A DNA stretch of 36,083 nt from Vampirovibrio chlorellavorus. Its GTDB lineage: Bacteria; Cyanobacteriota; Vampirovibrionia; Vampirovibrionales; Vampirovibrionaceae. A model generated the notes under the pieces. It ran no database searches. It saw only the letters and a program-made list of their open reading frames with translations, and was not told where the DNA came from. Where the stretch lies: positions 1 through 36,083 of the forward strand of contig CAIPMU010000015.1 in the NCBI GenBank assembly GCA_903866275.1. The letters run 5' to 3'. Below are positions 7,604 through 15,998 of this stretch, piece by piece. Positions within the stretch are counted from its first letter, which is position 1. Each line of letters starts with the position of its first letter. Made by a program: the position numbers and the translations under genes.

Positions 7604-9127
7604 ATGTCCACAGTGAAAGATTATCAACTCTGGATTAACGGTCAGTTTGTGCCCGCCGTGGCCGGGGAAACCTTTGAGAGCGTCAATCCGTTTACCGGCG
7701 AGCCTGTGGCCCGCGTGCCCCGTGGCAAAAAAGCGGACATTGATAAAGCCGTCGCCGCTGCCCGCCAAGCCTTTGATGAAGGCCGCTGGCCCCGCATGAG
7801 CGGCGAGGAACGCAGCCGCATTTTAAAAGACATTGGCGAGAAAATGGACGCCGCCTCAGCGCAATTGCTCAGCGTGATGATTGCGGAATCAGGCTCGACC
7901 GTGCGCAAGGCCAAAGGCGAAGTCTGGCTTAGTGCCAAAAATATGGGTTATTTTGCCAAGCTGGCCGCCCAATCACTGGAAAAACCCATTGAAGCGCTAT
8001 CTCGTCCGGGCGTGAGCAAAAACGTGCTGCGCCGCGAGCCGATTGGGGTGTGTGCGCAAATTATCCCCTGGAATTTCCCGCTGCAAATGGCCATCTGGAA
8101 GCTCGGCCCGGCGCTGGCCGCCGGTAACACGGTGGTGCTCAAGCCCGCTGAAGAAACCCCCGCCATGGCCCTGGAACTGGCCCAGATTCTGGCGGATAGC
8201 GAACTGCCCCCCGGCGTAGTAAATATCGTATCTGGCTACGGCGAAGAAGCGGGCGCGGCCCTGGCCGCTCACCCGGACGTGGACAAGATCGCCTTTACCG
8301 GCTCCACCGAAATTGGCAAAAAACTGATGGCCGAAGCGGCGCATGATCTCAAGCGCGTGACGCTGGAGTTGGGTGGCAAATCGGCCAACATTATCATGGA
8401 TGACGCCGATCTCTCCCAAGCCGTGGACGGCGCGCTGTATGCCGCCTTCTTTCATAGCGGACAATGCTGCACCGCAGGCACGCGACTCTTCTTGCAAGAC
8501 GGCATTTATGACGAGTTCCTGAAGCGCTTTACCGAGCGCGCCAAGCACATTCATCTGGGCAACCCGGCTGAAAAAAGTACCGATCTGGGGCCACTGGTTT
8601 CCAAGAAGCAACAGGAACGGGTGCTCCAGCACATCGCTGCCGGTAAAAAAGAAGGCGCGACCTGCCTACTGGGTGGTCAGGCCCCCACTGCCCCTGAACT
8701 GCAAGACGGCTACTTTGTGGAGCCCACCATTTTCGTGGATGTCACCAATGACATGGCCATTGCCCGCGAGGAAATCTTCGGGCCAGTGGTTTCGGTGCTG
8801 CGCTTTAAGACCGAAGCCGAAGCCGTGAAGCTGGCCAATGCCTCCCAATATGGGTTGGCCGGTGCCGTTTGGAGCCAGGACAGCGAAAAAGCTTTGCGGG
8901 TGGCACAGCAACTGCGGGCTGGCACCGTCTGGATTAACGAGTACCACCTGATCAATGAAAAAGCGCCCTTTGGCGGCTACAAGCAGTCCGGTCTGGGCCG
9001 CGAGCTGGGCGAGGATGCGCTGGATGAGTACACCGAAGTGAAACACATCCACATTGATGAAATTGGGGATCGCAGCAAGAAGTTTTGGTATGATGCTGTT
9101 TCAGCGCCGGCCCCACAACCGGCCTAG
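7604..9127 (+). CDS. NAD(P)-dependent aldehyde dehydrogenase
   Basis: 507 residues, usual length for the class 1/2-like ALDH superfamily. It oxidises an aldehyde to the acid in the cytoplasm. Visible landmarks are PWNFP (Asn157), LKPAEETP (Lys180), FTGSTEIGK, LELGGKS (Glu255), the catalytic SGQCCTAG (Cys289) and EEIFGPVVSVL. The ATG has an upstream GAGGGAGG/ACGAGG region. Substrate cannot be assigned from motifs; relatives act on betaine aldehyde, lactaldehyde, gamma-aminobutyraldehyde and others. It is followed 32 bases later by the lptC-like gene on the same strand, though a functional link is not evident. Confidence 0.92.
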   Translation: MSTVKDYQLWINGQFVPAVAGETFESVNPFTGEPVARVPRGKKADIDKAVAAARQAFDEGRWPRMSGEERSRILKDIGEKMDAASAQLLSVMIAESGSTVRKAKGEVWLSAKNMGYFAKLAAQSLEKPIEALSRPGVSKNVLRREPIGVCAQIIPWNFPLQMAIWKLGPALAAGNTVVLKPAEETPAMALELAQILADSELPPGVVNIVSGYGEEAGAALAAHPDVDKIAFTGSTEIGKKLMAEAAHDLKRVTLELGGKSANIIMDDADLSQAVDGALYAAFFHSGQCCTAGTRLFLQDGIYDEFLKRFTERAKHIHLGNPAEKSTDLGPLVSKKQQERVLQHIAAGKKEGATCLLGGQAPTAPELQDGYFVEPTIFVDVTNDMAIAREEIFGPVVSVLRFKTEAEAVKLANASQYGLAGAVWSQDSEKALRVAQQLRAGTVWINEYHLINEKAPFGGYKQSGLGRELGEDALDEYTEVKHIHIDEIGDRSKKFWYDAVSAPAPQPA

Positions 9128-9159
9128 CATTCCCAACCACTGGAAACATCATCTGTCCT

Positions 9160-9798
9160 ATGCAAAATTACCGGAATCTCTTATTAATCGCCCTGCTGCT
9201 GCTGATTTTCGGCGGCGGCTGGGCCATCTGGAACGCCGAACAAAAGGTAGCACCGCCCGCGGATACCTCTTCATCCACCACCCAAAGCGATGCCACCATG
9301 ATCGGACAGAACGTCTCCTTCACGGTGACGGAAGGTGCCGTGAAAAAATGGAAACTGGAAGCGGAAAAGGCGGTATATAACAAAACCCGCACATCTGCTC
9401 AACTCAGCAACGTGAAGGGTGAGTTTTACAACGAAAAAGGGGAGCCTGTCCTGCAGTTCACCGCGCCAGAAGGACAATACACCAACAAGAACAACGAGGT
9501 ATTGCTCAGTGGCGGTGTTGTAGCCCACTCCGCCCACGGCGTGATTCAGAATACGCAAGACACATCTTCCGGCCCGGAGCAGTTAGAGTCGGGCACCACG
9601 GCCAACGGCAACCCAGGCGGACAACTCACCGCCCCCTCCATGCGTTGGGGCGCCAAAACCAAAGGAGTTACTGCCACCGGAGGAGTCGAACTGACTTTTC
9701 CCGAGGGAAAATCCACCGCCCAGACGTGTCACTTTACGCTGGACTTCTCTAAAATAACTCTGGAAGGTGGCGTTGCCTCCAGTATCACAACCCCCTAA
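9160..9798 (+). CDS. lptC: LPS-export periplasmic protein LptC-like
   Basis: 212 residues. A single N-terminal membrane helix (residues about 6-24, LLLIALLLLIFGGGWAIW) anchors a periplasmic domain with the LptC/OstA repeat style: VSFTVTEGAVKKWKLEAEKA, TAPEGQYTNKNNEVLLSGGV and a closing MRWGAKTKGVTATGGVEL. LptC relays LPS from the LptBFG extractor to the LptA bridge. The central strands are somewhat extended by an Asn/Gly/Thr-rich insert (residues about 130-155). Presence fits the lpx genes elsewhere in the window. No other lpt gene is nearby, so the assignment rests on sequence pattern. Confidence 0.72.
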   Translation: MQNYRNLLLIALLLLIFGGGWAIWNAEQKVAPPADTSSSTTQSDATMIGQNVSFTVTEGAVKKWKLEAEKAVYNKTRTSAQLSNVKGEFYNEKGEPVLQFTAPEGQYTNKNNEVLLSGGVVAHSAHGVIQNTQDTSSGPEQLESGTTANGNPGGQLTAPSMRWGAKTKGVTATGGVELTFPEGKSTAQTCHFTLDFSKITLEGGVASSITTP

Positions 9799-9824
9799 GG
9801 GCCAACTGGCTCACGAGTGAAATC

Positions 9825-10811
9825 ATGTCGTTTGATCCCCATCAAACCGGTTTAATCGCCATTGCGGCAGGCCTGGGACTAGGCCTGCTGATTGTCGTGG
9901 GTCTGGTGGTTCGGGCGCAAGTTCTCAAGCAAACGCCCGAATGGCACTATAACAAGGCGCTGGATTGCCATCATCAGGGGCACACCGACAAGGCCATCAA
10001 ATTACTTCACAAAGCCACCAAGATGGATCCCGAATTTGCAGACGCCTTTTATAATCTGGGTGTTTTCTCCCTGCAAGGACAGGAAATCGAAAAGGCCAAG
10101 GACTGCTTTAACACCGTCCTTAGCCTGCGCCCCAACGATTTGGACGCACTCTATAACCTGGCCCTCATCGCCTATGAAGCTGAGGACTACGGCGAATGCA
10201 TCAATCTGTTGAAAAAAGCGGTGATTTTCCACCCGGACGACGCCGATTGCTATTACACCCTGGCGCTGGCCTATGAGGCCCTCGAGAGTAACGATGACGC
10301 TCTCAGCAACTATCAGAAAGCGGTCGAGCTGGATCCCAATAACGTCAATGCCTTCCTCTTTATGGGCAAACTACAGGATCACAGCCGGTTGCTGGATGAG
10401 GCCATCGCCTCGTTCAAACAAGTGCTGGAACTGGACCCCCATAATCTGGAGGCCAGCTACGACCTCTCCATTTCTTTGGCCAAGAAAGGCGACTGGGACG
10501 GCACCATCCACTATAGTGAACGGGCTATCGAGATTGATCCCAACTACGCCATGGCCTACAACCAGTTAGGGCTAGCCCATTATTGCAAAGAGCAGATGGA
10601 GCAGGCCATTGAAAACTACCAGCGGGCCATTGAGATTGACCCCAGTTACGCCAACGCCTATAACAACCTGGGATACGCCTACCAGAAAGCGGGCCAGTAC
10701 CCGGACGCCATCCGCATGTTTGAAGCTTACCTAAACAAGGATATTGAACTGGAAGAGGCAGAAGAGATTCGGGAGCACATCGAGCTGCTCAAGAAAAAGC
10801 TGCTCGAGTAA
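9825..10811 (+). CDS. Membrane-anchored tetratricopeptide-repeat protein
   Basis: 328 residues. A hydrophobic segment at residues about 8-29 is a likely inner-membrane anchor. About eight TPR units follow, with phrases such as AFYNLGVFSLQGQE, ALYNLALIAYEAED, CYYTLALAYEALES and AYNNLGYAYQKAGQYPDAI, ending in a Glu/Lys-rich helix. TPR arrays form a superhelical scaffold for protein-protein contacts. It starts 26 bases after the lptC-like stop and is probably cotranscribed with it, so a role as an envelope-assembly scaffold is plausible but inferred only. Confidence 0.85.
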   Translation: MSFDPHQTGLIAIAAGLGLGLLIVVGLVVRAQVLKQTPEWHYNKALDCHHQGHTDKAIKLLHKATKMDPEFADAFYNLGVFSLQGQEIEKAKDCFNTVLSLRPNDLDALYNLALIAYEAEDYGECINLLKKAVIFHPDDADCYYTLALAYEALESNDDALSNYQKAVELDPNNVNAFLFMGKLQDHSRLLDEAIASFKQVLELDPHNLEASYDLSISLAKKGDWDGTIHYSERAIEIDPNYAMAYNQLGLAHYCKEQMEQAIENYQRAIEIDPSYANAYNNLGYAYQKAGQYPDAIRMFEAYLNKDIELEEAEEIREHIELLKKKLLE

Positions 10812-10846
10812 GCCAACCGAGGCAATGATGTTCCGTTCAAACGCCT

Positions 10847-11113
10847 CTAGCGGGCGTTAAAGCCGGGTTCCAGCTGAACAGCCACCCCTGAGACTTCAGT
10901 ATCCAGAAAGGCGACCTTTTTCAGCGGACCCATACCTTGCTTCTCAATCAGCTTGGGAGCCTGAGGATTGGCAGCGCGCACAATCTGCTTGATTTCATCA
11001 TAGAGTGCGGTTGGATTTTCCGCATACAGGACCAGCGGGGTGGCCAGAGATTTTAAAAAGACCAGCACCGAAAGCTGCATGTTGGGCGGCAAAGCGGATG
11101 GATTGGAAACCAT
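10847..11113 (-). CDS. Small protein of unknown function
   Basis: 88 residues from the ATG at 11113; a GTG at 11128 would add five residues. No clear ribosome site precedes either. The protein is compact and globular-looking, with a hydrophobic start (MQLSVLVFLKSLATPLVLYA), a helix around TALYDEIKQIVRAAN, and a C-terminal VAFLDTEVSGVAVQLEPG. It converges on the TPR gene, and the stop lies in a small inverted repeat AACGCC/GGCGTT at 10840-10858 that could be a weak terminator. I do not recognise the family. Confidence 0.5.
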   Translation of the reverse strand: MVSNPSALPPNMQLSVLVFLKSLATPLVLYAENPTALYDEIKQIVRAANPQAPKLIEKQGMGPLKKVAFLDTEVSGVAVQLEPGFNAR

Positions 11114-11234
11114 AGGGTCTGCACACACTTTCTGGGGGAAGCCACGGTTGCACTGAGCAAAAGGGAGCGTCCAATGCTCTGAAGCAGGGAAGCCGTGGTC
11201 ATATCCAACTCAAACGAAACCAAAAAATAAAAAA

Positions 11235-11308
11235 TGGCATTGGCTGGAATCGAACCAGCGACACCGCGGGTATGAACCGCGTGCTCTAGCCAACTGAGCT
11301 ACAATGCC
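11235..11308 (-). tRNA. tRNA-Met, elongator type (anticodon CAT)
   Basis: Minus-strand cloverleaf: acceptor GGCATTG/CAATGCC, D arm GCTCAGTTGGCTAGAGC, anticodon stem CGCGG/CCGCG with loop TTCATAC, T arm GCTGGTTCGATTCCAGC, discriminator A. CCA is not encoded; the gene runs straight into TTTTTTATTTTTT, which can stop transcription. The loop is identical to that of the Bacillus elongator tRNA-Met, so Met is favoured over tRNA-Ile2, which also has CAT. Confidence 0.92.
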
Positions 11309-11318
11309 AAGGTGAAAC

Positions 11319-11348
11319 ATTATGGGTTGAATAGAGGGTGCTTGTCAA
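11319..11348 (-). promoter_or_regulatory. Promoter of tRNA-Met
   Basis: On the minus strand a perfect -35 TTGACA (11343-11348) is followed after 18 bases by -10 CATAAT (11319-11324). Transcription would begin about four bases before the mature tRNA 5' end at 11308. Confidence 0.7.
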
Positions 11349-11399
11349 CCGTGACTCTCGTTATAATGACTCCATGTTCATGCAAAGGTTACAGGCAGA

Positions 11400-11798
11400 A
11401 TGAGTCTCAAAGACGATCAACCCCCACCGGATCGCTCCAAACGCTGGTACGATGAGGACCCAGCATTACAACGCGCCCTCAAACAATTGCGGGATGCCTC
11501 GGATCAACATCAGGCTCAAATTGCGCTGAATATTATCAAGATTATCGTGGAGCACCAGATGGAAGAAAAAACCAGCCTGAAGCTGGAAGATCTCAACCCC
11601 GTCAATGCACCCCCAACAGCCTCGTGGGAGGCTCAACGACAACAGCGTCGCTGGTATGACGTGCATGAAACCCTTAGCTCAGCCATTCAACTGCTGGCCG
11701 ACTGTCCGGCGGACTTACAGGAACGCTTGATACCATCCATCATACAAATGATAGAAAACACCCTGGATCATCAGGAAGGCACCCCCGGGGAAGCCTAA
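11400..11798 (+). CDS. Small protein with an internal RWYD duplication, unknown function
   Basis: 132 residues built from two copies of a ~40-residue unit. Copy one (about residues 14-53) starts KRWYDEDPALQRALKQL and ends NIIKIIVEHQ. Copy two (about 83-123) starts RRWYDVHETLSSAIQLL and ends SIIQMIENTLDHQ. Each is predicted to be two helices. The two copies are joined by a Pro-rich linker. No signal peptide or membrane segment is present. TATAAT at 11362-11367 could be its -10 box, but no good -35 is spaced correctly. The family is not recognised; the repeat suggests a small helical adaptor. Confidence 0.6.
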   Translation: MSLKDDQPPPDRSKRWYDEDPALQRALKQLRDASDQHQAQIALNIIKIIVEHQMEEKTSLKLEDLNPVNAPPTASWEAQRQQRRWYDVHETLSSAIQLLADCPADLQERLIPSIIQMIENTLDHQEGTPGEA

Positions 11799-11858
11799 CT
11801 AGCTACGAATAAAGCAACAAAAGGTGCCCGATGCACCGAGGCTGGCGACTCAAGCGGT

Positions 11859-12554
11859 TCACTCGTGAAAAAAGCCACCACCGCAGATGATTTCCACCAC
11901 TTTCAGGAGAAAGCGTCTGGGGGCATCCGCCTGATGGAAATACACCTCTTCCCCGGCCAGATGCTTGATGCTCATCACCGCCGGCGCTGCGGGATCGGCA
12001 GGCACATAAAGGGAAGCCACTTCGTGCTGCAAGAGGTCCTGAAAATTCGCCGTTTGCAGGGGACTCCGGCTGTCCAGGAAATCGCCATTCAGGGCAATAA
12101 TGCGCCCCGTAAACAATGGCGGACGACCCGGGCGGTTGAGGGCCAGCGGCTTGGTATTGCCACGGGTGGTAAAGCTCATGGCATGCCAGAGAATGCGCAA
12201 AATCCCCACCGAGCGATCCGGATCGCCCTGGTACTGAATGCGAGGTGCATTCAGCGCATCCATTTCGCCATTTTCACCGGGGCTCAGCGCACGCTCCGTA
12301 AAAGCCGCCTCAAAACACTCCACAAAGTTTTCCAGGTCCTGCAACAGGTATTCAAACACCCGATGGGTATTTGCCATGGCCGCATCATGCTCTTTCATCT
12401 GCTTTTGCATATGCGCTGCCAGTAGATCGACCTTTTGCTGAATGGCACGCACGGCATTGGGCTCATAAAAGGCACTGCCCGGCCACTCGCTCTCGCGCCG
12501 ATTGGCCTTGATACCACCAGCTTGCATAAATTTCTTATCTTGCAGGTTCGCCAT
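11859..12554 (-). CDS. Cytoplasmic protein of unknown function, N-terminal coiled coil
   Basis: 231 residues, no signal peptide. Residues about 30-95 are strongly helical (VRAIQQKVDLLAAHMQKQMK, then VFEYLLQDLENFVECFEAAF). After about residue 105 a beta-rich domain follows (PLFTGRIIALNGDFLDSR, EEVYFHQADAPRRFLLKVVE) ending in GGGFFHE. The opposite-strand frame over the same bases is His/Gln-rich and lacks a domain look, so I take the minus strand. It lies downstream of the ugd-like gene with a gap of about 150 bases. I do not recognise a family. Confidence 0.6.
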   Translation of the reverse strand: MANLQDKKFMQAGGIKANRRESEWPGSAFYEPNAVRAIQQKVDLLAAHMQKQMKEHDAAMANTHRVFEYLLQDLENFVECFEAAFTERALSPGENGEMDALNAPRIQYQGDPDRSVGILRILWHAMSFTTRGNTKPLALNRPGRPPLFTGRIIALNGDFLDSRSPLQTANFQDLLQHEVASLYVPADPAAPAVMSIKHLAGEEVYFHQADAPRRFLLKVVEIICGGGFFHE

Positions 12555-12703
12555 CGAGATACAGCTCGCCTTCCTTCAGCAGTTGTGTGACCAATTGGTG
12601 TGAGGGGTAACGTCAGAGGATGCTGAGCTTTTCAGGCAGACACCATCGCATCTCAAACAAGCAGCTCTGCACCCATTCCCTGCCCGCTCTTTTGCGAATC
12701 AGG

Positions 12704-14035
12704 CTATTCGATATTGGCTTTTGTTTTATCGGGTACCACACTACGGCGACCGATACTGACGTAAGTATAGCCCAATTTTTTCATCCGCTCCAGCGTAAAC
12801 AGGTTCCGGCCATCCACAATCAGACGGCAATCACTTTCCTGACGCAGCTTGAGGAAGTTGATGTAGGCAAACTCATCCCACTCGGTGAGAATGGCGATGG
12901 CATCCGCCCCTTTGGCAGCAGCGTAAGCACTTTCACAATACACCACATCCGGCAGATGCTCCTTACATTGCTCCATAACCAGCGGATCATAAGCCCGAAT
13001 ATGCGCACCACGCTTTTCCAGGCCACGAATAATACTGATCGCCGGGGTATCCCGGAGGTCATCGGTATGTGGACGATAGGCCAAACCCAGGACGGCAATG
13101 GTTTTACCATTGAGATTTTTACCCAGGGCCTCATCAATTTTCTCAATGAAGCTGATCCGCTGATAGCGATTAATAACATCAACCTGCTTGAGCAGATCCA
13201 GGTTGATATGGTACTCATCGGCAATATTTACCAGCGAGTTAATATCCTTGGGGAAGAAAATCCCCCCATAACCGACACCTGCGTTGAGGTACTCCTGCCC
13301 AATCCGACGATCAAGACCCAGGCCACGGGCGACCACGGTAATATCAGCGCCGGTTTTTTCGCAAATCTGGCCGATGGAGTTAATAAATGAAATTTTAGTC
13401 GCCAAAAACGCATTGGTCGCGTGCTTGATCAACTCAGCGCTGTTAATATCGGTGATCAGAATGGGCGCGTTCAAGGTGCGATAAATATCCACAATCGTAT
13501 CAATGGCGCGTTTGCTTTCAGCGCCAATCACGATGCGATCCGGATGCATGAAATCCTGCACGGCATGACCTTCACGCAAGAACTGAGGAACCGCGGCAAT
13601 GTCGTATTCAATGCCGGCAGGAACCTGTGCCCGCAGGAGAGACTCCAGCCATTCCCCCGTTTTAATGGGCATAGTGCTCTTTTCAATGATTAACCGGTAA
13701 CCATCCATCCCCGCCGCGATACTTTTAACCGCAGCAGTCAAACTGTTGACATCCGCCTTACCGGACGGCAAAGACGGGGTCCCGACGCACAGGAACACCA
13801 CTTCAGAAACCCGAACTGCATGGGCAATATCGGCGGTAAATTCCAGCCGTCCCTCTTCACGGTTCCCGCGAATCATGGGAGCCAAAGCCTCTTCGTAAAA
13901 ATGGACTTTGCCTTCCTGCAAATTCTTCATGCGCCCTTCTTTTTCATCGGCGCAAACCACATGATGCCCCATTTCAGCCAAGCAAGTGCCAGTGACCGTT
14001 CCCACATAGCCCGATCCGATGACTGCAATTTTCAC
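12704..14035 (-). CDS. UDP-glucose 6-dehydrogenase homologue lacking the catalytic cysteine
   Basis: 443 residues, full length for UDP-glucose 6-dehydrogenase, which normally makes UDP-glucuronate with two NAD+. The Rossmann motif IGSGYVGTVTG, CVGTP (83-87), EKST (118-121), ELIKHATNAFLATKISF (Lys204, Asn208) and DRRIG are intact. The active-site loop normally reads GYGGSCFPKD but here is GYGGIFFPKD: Ser to Ile259 and the nucleophilic Cys to Phe260, while Asp264 remains. The usual NPEFLREG reads VPQFLREG, so the first Glu is Gln151. I checked the codons (ATT TTC TTC), so one base change does not explain it. The start is GTG with GAGGG about 8 bases upstream. The fold is clear, but true UDP-glucuronate synthesis is doubtful, so I withhold the symbol ugd. 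Confidence 0.9.
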   Translation of the reverse strand: MKIAVIGSGYVGTVTGTCLAEMGHHVVCADEKEGRMKNLQEGKVHFYEEALAPMIRGNREEGRLEFTADIAHAVRVSEVVFLCVGTPSLPSGKADVNSLTAAVKSIAAGMDGYRLIIEKSTMPIKTGEWLESLLRAQVPAGIEYDIAAVPQFLREGHAVQDFMHPDRIVIGAESKRAIDTIVDIYRTLNAPILITDINSAELIKHATNAFLATKISFINSIGQICEKTGADITVVARGLGLDRRIGQEYLNAGVGYGGIFFPKDINSLVNIADEYHINLDLLKQVDVINRYQRISFIEKIDEALGKNLNGKTIAVLGLAYRPHTDDLRDTPAISIIRGLEKRGAHIRAYDPLVMEQCKEHLPDVVYCESAYAAAKGADAIAILTEWDEFAYINFLKLRQESDCRLIVDGRNLFTLERMKKLGYTYVSIGRRSVVPDKTKANIE

Positions 14036-14350
14036 TGACGAACCCTCGCTTTCTTGCTCTCATATCCAATAATCGCTCTCATTACTTTAGCATAAACGAG
14101 CCATTTGCAAGGCGTTTACACGGGCTTAGGGTGGTGTATCGCTGACACCATCCCCAATTACCCCACTCAGCTCCTCCGGGGAGAGGACATTATCCCCCTT
14201 ACCCTTCAGTTTTTGGCACCACCGTCCGAATAAAAATTCAGAGCCGATTCAAACTCGATATTACCCCCCGATTTTTCAATCCGATTGCAAGCCAAAAACA
14301 AAAGCCCCCAAGGATAGGGCGGCACGGCACAAGTTAAGGAGAACTTGCCA
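14036..14350. other. Divergent regulatory region between the ugd-like gene and flagellin
   Basis: 315 bases with no gene. It must hold the ugd-like promoter (minus) and the flagellin promoter (plus). I see a small CTCC-TCCG-GGAG hairpin near 14171, C-rich motifs ATTATCCCCCTTACCC at 14189-14204 and TTACCCCCC at 14261-14269, and the flagellin AAGGAG ribosome site at 14336-14341. No sequence fits the sigma28 consensus (TAAA-N15-GCCGATAA) well. Confidence 0.6.
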
Positions 14351-15223
14351 ATGTCTATGGGCATTAATACCAACGTGACGTCTCTGATTGCACAGCGCAA
14401 GCTGAGCGCCAACCAGACCGCATTGCAAGCCAGCATGGAACGCCTGGCGTCAGGGTATCGCATCAATCACGCTTCGGATGACGCTGCCGGATTGACCATT
14501 TCTCAAAACCTGCTCAGCCAGATTCGTCGGATGCAACAGGCCGATCGCAACACCCAGGACGGCATCAGCGTTTTGCAGACGACCGAAGGCACCTTAAGTG
14601 CCATCAACGATAACCTGCAACGTGTCCGGGAACTCACCGTTCAAGCAGGTAACGACAGCAATGACACCAGCATGCGAAGCGCCATCAGCAATGAAATCCG
14701 CTCCTTGCTGAACGATGTGGATCGCATGTCAATTTCTGCCAACATCAACGGCATTAACCTGCTGGATGGCTCAGCCACCAGCGCCCCCATTCAGGTGGGC
14801 CCCAGCTCCAATGCCTCCAATAACAGCATTGACATTGCTTCTGTCCTCACTGATGCCAGTTCCGGCGGATTACAGCTAGTCGGTAGTACGGGACAAACCT
14901 TTGCAACGGTGGCCGCAATCGATCTCAATAGCAACGCATCGGCCAACGCCTTCCTGACAGACATCGATACAGCACTACACAACCTCAGCACCCAACGGGC
15001 CGGGATTGGCGCTTTTCAAAACCAGCTGGAAACCATCAGCAGCAACCTGAATGATGGCATTGTCAACTTTTCCGCCTCCAACTCCCGCATTCGGGATGTC
15101 GACATTGCCGCAGAAACAGCCACGATGACCCAAAGCCAGATTCTCACCCAAGCGGCCACCATGATTTTGACCCAAACCAACGATCTCCCCAAAAGCATCC
15201 TAAGCCTACTCCAGCAGCACTAA
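14351..15223 (+). CDS. fliC: Flagellin (first copy)
   Basis: 290-residue filament subunit. The N-terminal D0/D1 region (MSMGINTNVTSL, RLASGYRINHASDDAAGL) and NDNLQRVRELTVQAGNDSND are textbook flagellin; the C-terminal D0 region (SRIRDVDIAAETATMTQSQI, ending SILSLLQQH) is also present. The variable centre is short (about residues 140-215), so the filament lacks large outer domains. The ATG at 14351 has AAGGAG 9 bases upstream; a TTG two codons earlier is less likely. It would be exported by the flagellar type III apparatus. The second flagellin at 16497 is clearly a different sequence. Confidence 0.95.
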   Translation: MSMGINTNVTSLIAQRKLSANQTALQASMERLASGYRINHASDDAAGLTISQNLLSQIRRMQQADRNTQDGISVLQTTEGTLSAINDNLQRVRELTVQAGNDSNDTSMRSAISNEIRSLLNDVDRMSISANINGINLLDGSATSAPIQVGPSSNASNNSIDIASVLTDASSGGLQLVGSTGQTFATVAAIDLNSNASANAFLTDIDTALHNLSTQRAGIGAFQNQLETISSNLNDGIVNFSASNSRIRDVDIAAETATMTQSQILTQAATMILTQTNDLPKSILSLLQQH

Positions 15224-15408
15224 ACCCATTTACCATCCCCCTCAACCCAGAAAGGCCAACCCTATACCCAGAAAACGCCATACCACTTCCCCTATCAACG
15301 CGCCCTGACATTTTGTTGCCAATCGGTTTTACGCATGCACGATGTCCAGTTCTGGTCACGTCTCCGCCGGTGCGTTGTCCCATTCCCATCTCAAACAAGG
15401 AGAACCCT

Positions 15409-15594
15409 ATGCCCATAAGCCCTATGGTACTTAGCGATACTGCCATCCAGCAAATCAATAGCCTGGGAGGCCCTCCCCTACCCTTTGGCGTATCTCCCGA
15501 GCAACTACGCGTGGTCATGGAAAACGTGGCGGCTTCCCAGTCGCCGTTATCCAGTTGCCGCGTGGCCATTGCGATGGCAACCCGCTACTTGTAG
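15409..15594 (+). CDS. Small orphan protein in the flagellin locus
   Basis: 61 residues (MPISPMVLSDTAIQQINSLG at the start, MATRYL at the end). The ATG has AAGGAG 6 bases upstream, in the same AAGGAGA context as the neighbouring flagellin and the 16209 gene, and a strong terminator follows the stop. No signal peptide or membrane segment. Not recognised; being downstream of flagellin suggests a flagellar accessory or chaperone-like peptide, but this is inference. Confidence 0.55.
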   Translation: MPISPMVLSDTAIQQINSLGGPPLPFGVSPEQLRVVMENVAASQSPLSSCRVAIAMATRYL

Positions 15595-15626
15595 ACACAA
15601 CGGCCTGAAACCAAGTTCGTCTGATT

Positions 15627-15657
15627 AACCCCGTTCCCTGACCGGAACGGGGTTTTT
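15627..15657 (+). terminator. Intrinsic terminator after the flagellin/61-residue unit
   Basis: Eleven-pair stem AACCCCGTTCC / GGAACGGGGTT with a 6-base loop followed by TTTTT. It separates the first flagellin unit from the genes that lead to the second flagellin. Confidence 0.9.
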
Positions 15658-15770
15658 GCATTTCTTCACCCCACGATCATCAACCCCATACAGCCCGCAT
15701 TGATTTCAGCAAAAACACTTTCCCTAAAAGCTTTTCAGCGATCCTGACCAGTTGGCCTTAAGCCCTGAAA

Positions 15771-15998
15771 ATGAAGCAATGTAACAATACATCCCCCAAA
15801 CCCTTCAGTTTCTCTGATAGAAAACCGATATACAAATTGAACTCTCGAATCAGTGGATTTCATCAGGATAACACTCAATTGAAACAGATAGTTTCAGCCA
15901 TTTACCCTGACAAACAGGCGAATGGTAACGCATCGGCTACAGTGAACTATCCGCGACTGAATCAGGCTAATCGACGAGCTCCGGTTGAACAGGGATAA
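15771..15998 (+). CDS. Doubtful small protein, Asn/Gln-rich
   Basis: 75 residues starting MKQCNNTSPKPFSFSD and rich in Asn, Gln and Lys, without signal or membrane segment. There is no good ribosome site before the ATG, and its base composition is AT-richer than the flagellins. It is kept because it fills an otherwise empty stretch on the locus strand. It may be spurious. Confidence 0.3.
   Translation: MKQCNNTSPKPFSFSDRKPIYKLNSRISGFHQDNTQLKQIVSAIYPDKQANGNASATVNYPRLNQANRRAPVEQG

Noticed and set aside
11865-12425. A 186-codon plus-strand frame opposite the 231-residue gene
   Set aside because: Composition is His/Gln/Arg-rich and lacks secondary-structure pattern; the minus-strand protein is longer and better structured.
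12620-13390. A 256-codon open frame on the plus strand
   Set aside because: It lies antisense within the ugd-like gene, which shows full-length family motifs; the plus-strand product has no domain features.
14189-14285. Sigma28 promoter before the first flagellin (GCCGATT at 14243, CCGATTTT near 14268)
   Set aside because: No TAAA box lies 15 bases upstream of either; match too weak to annotate.
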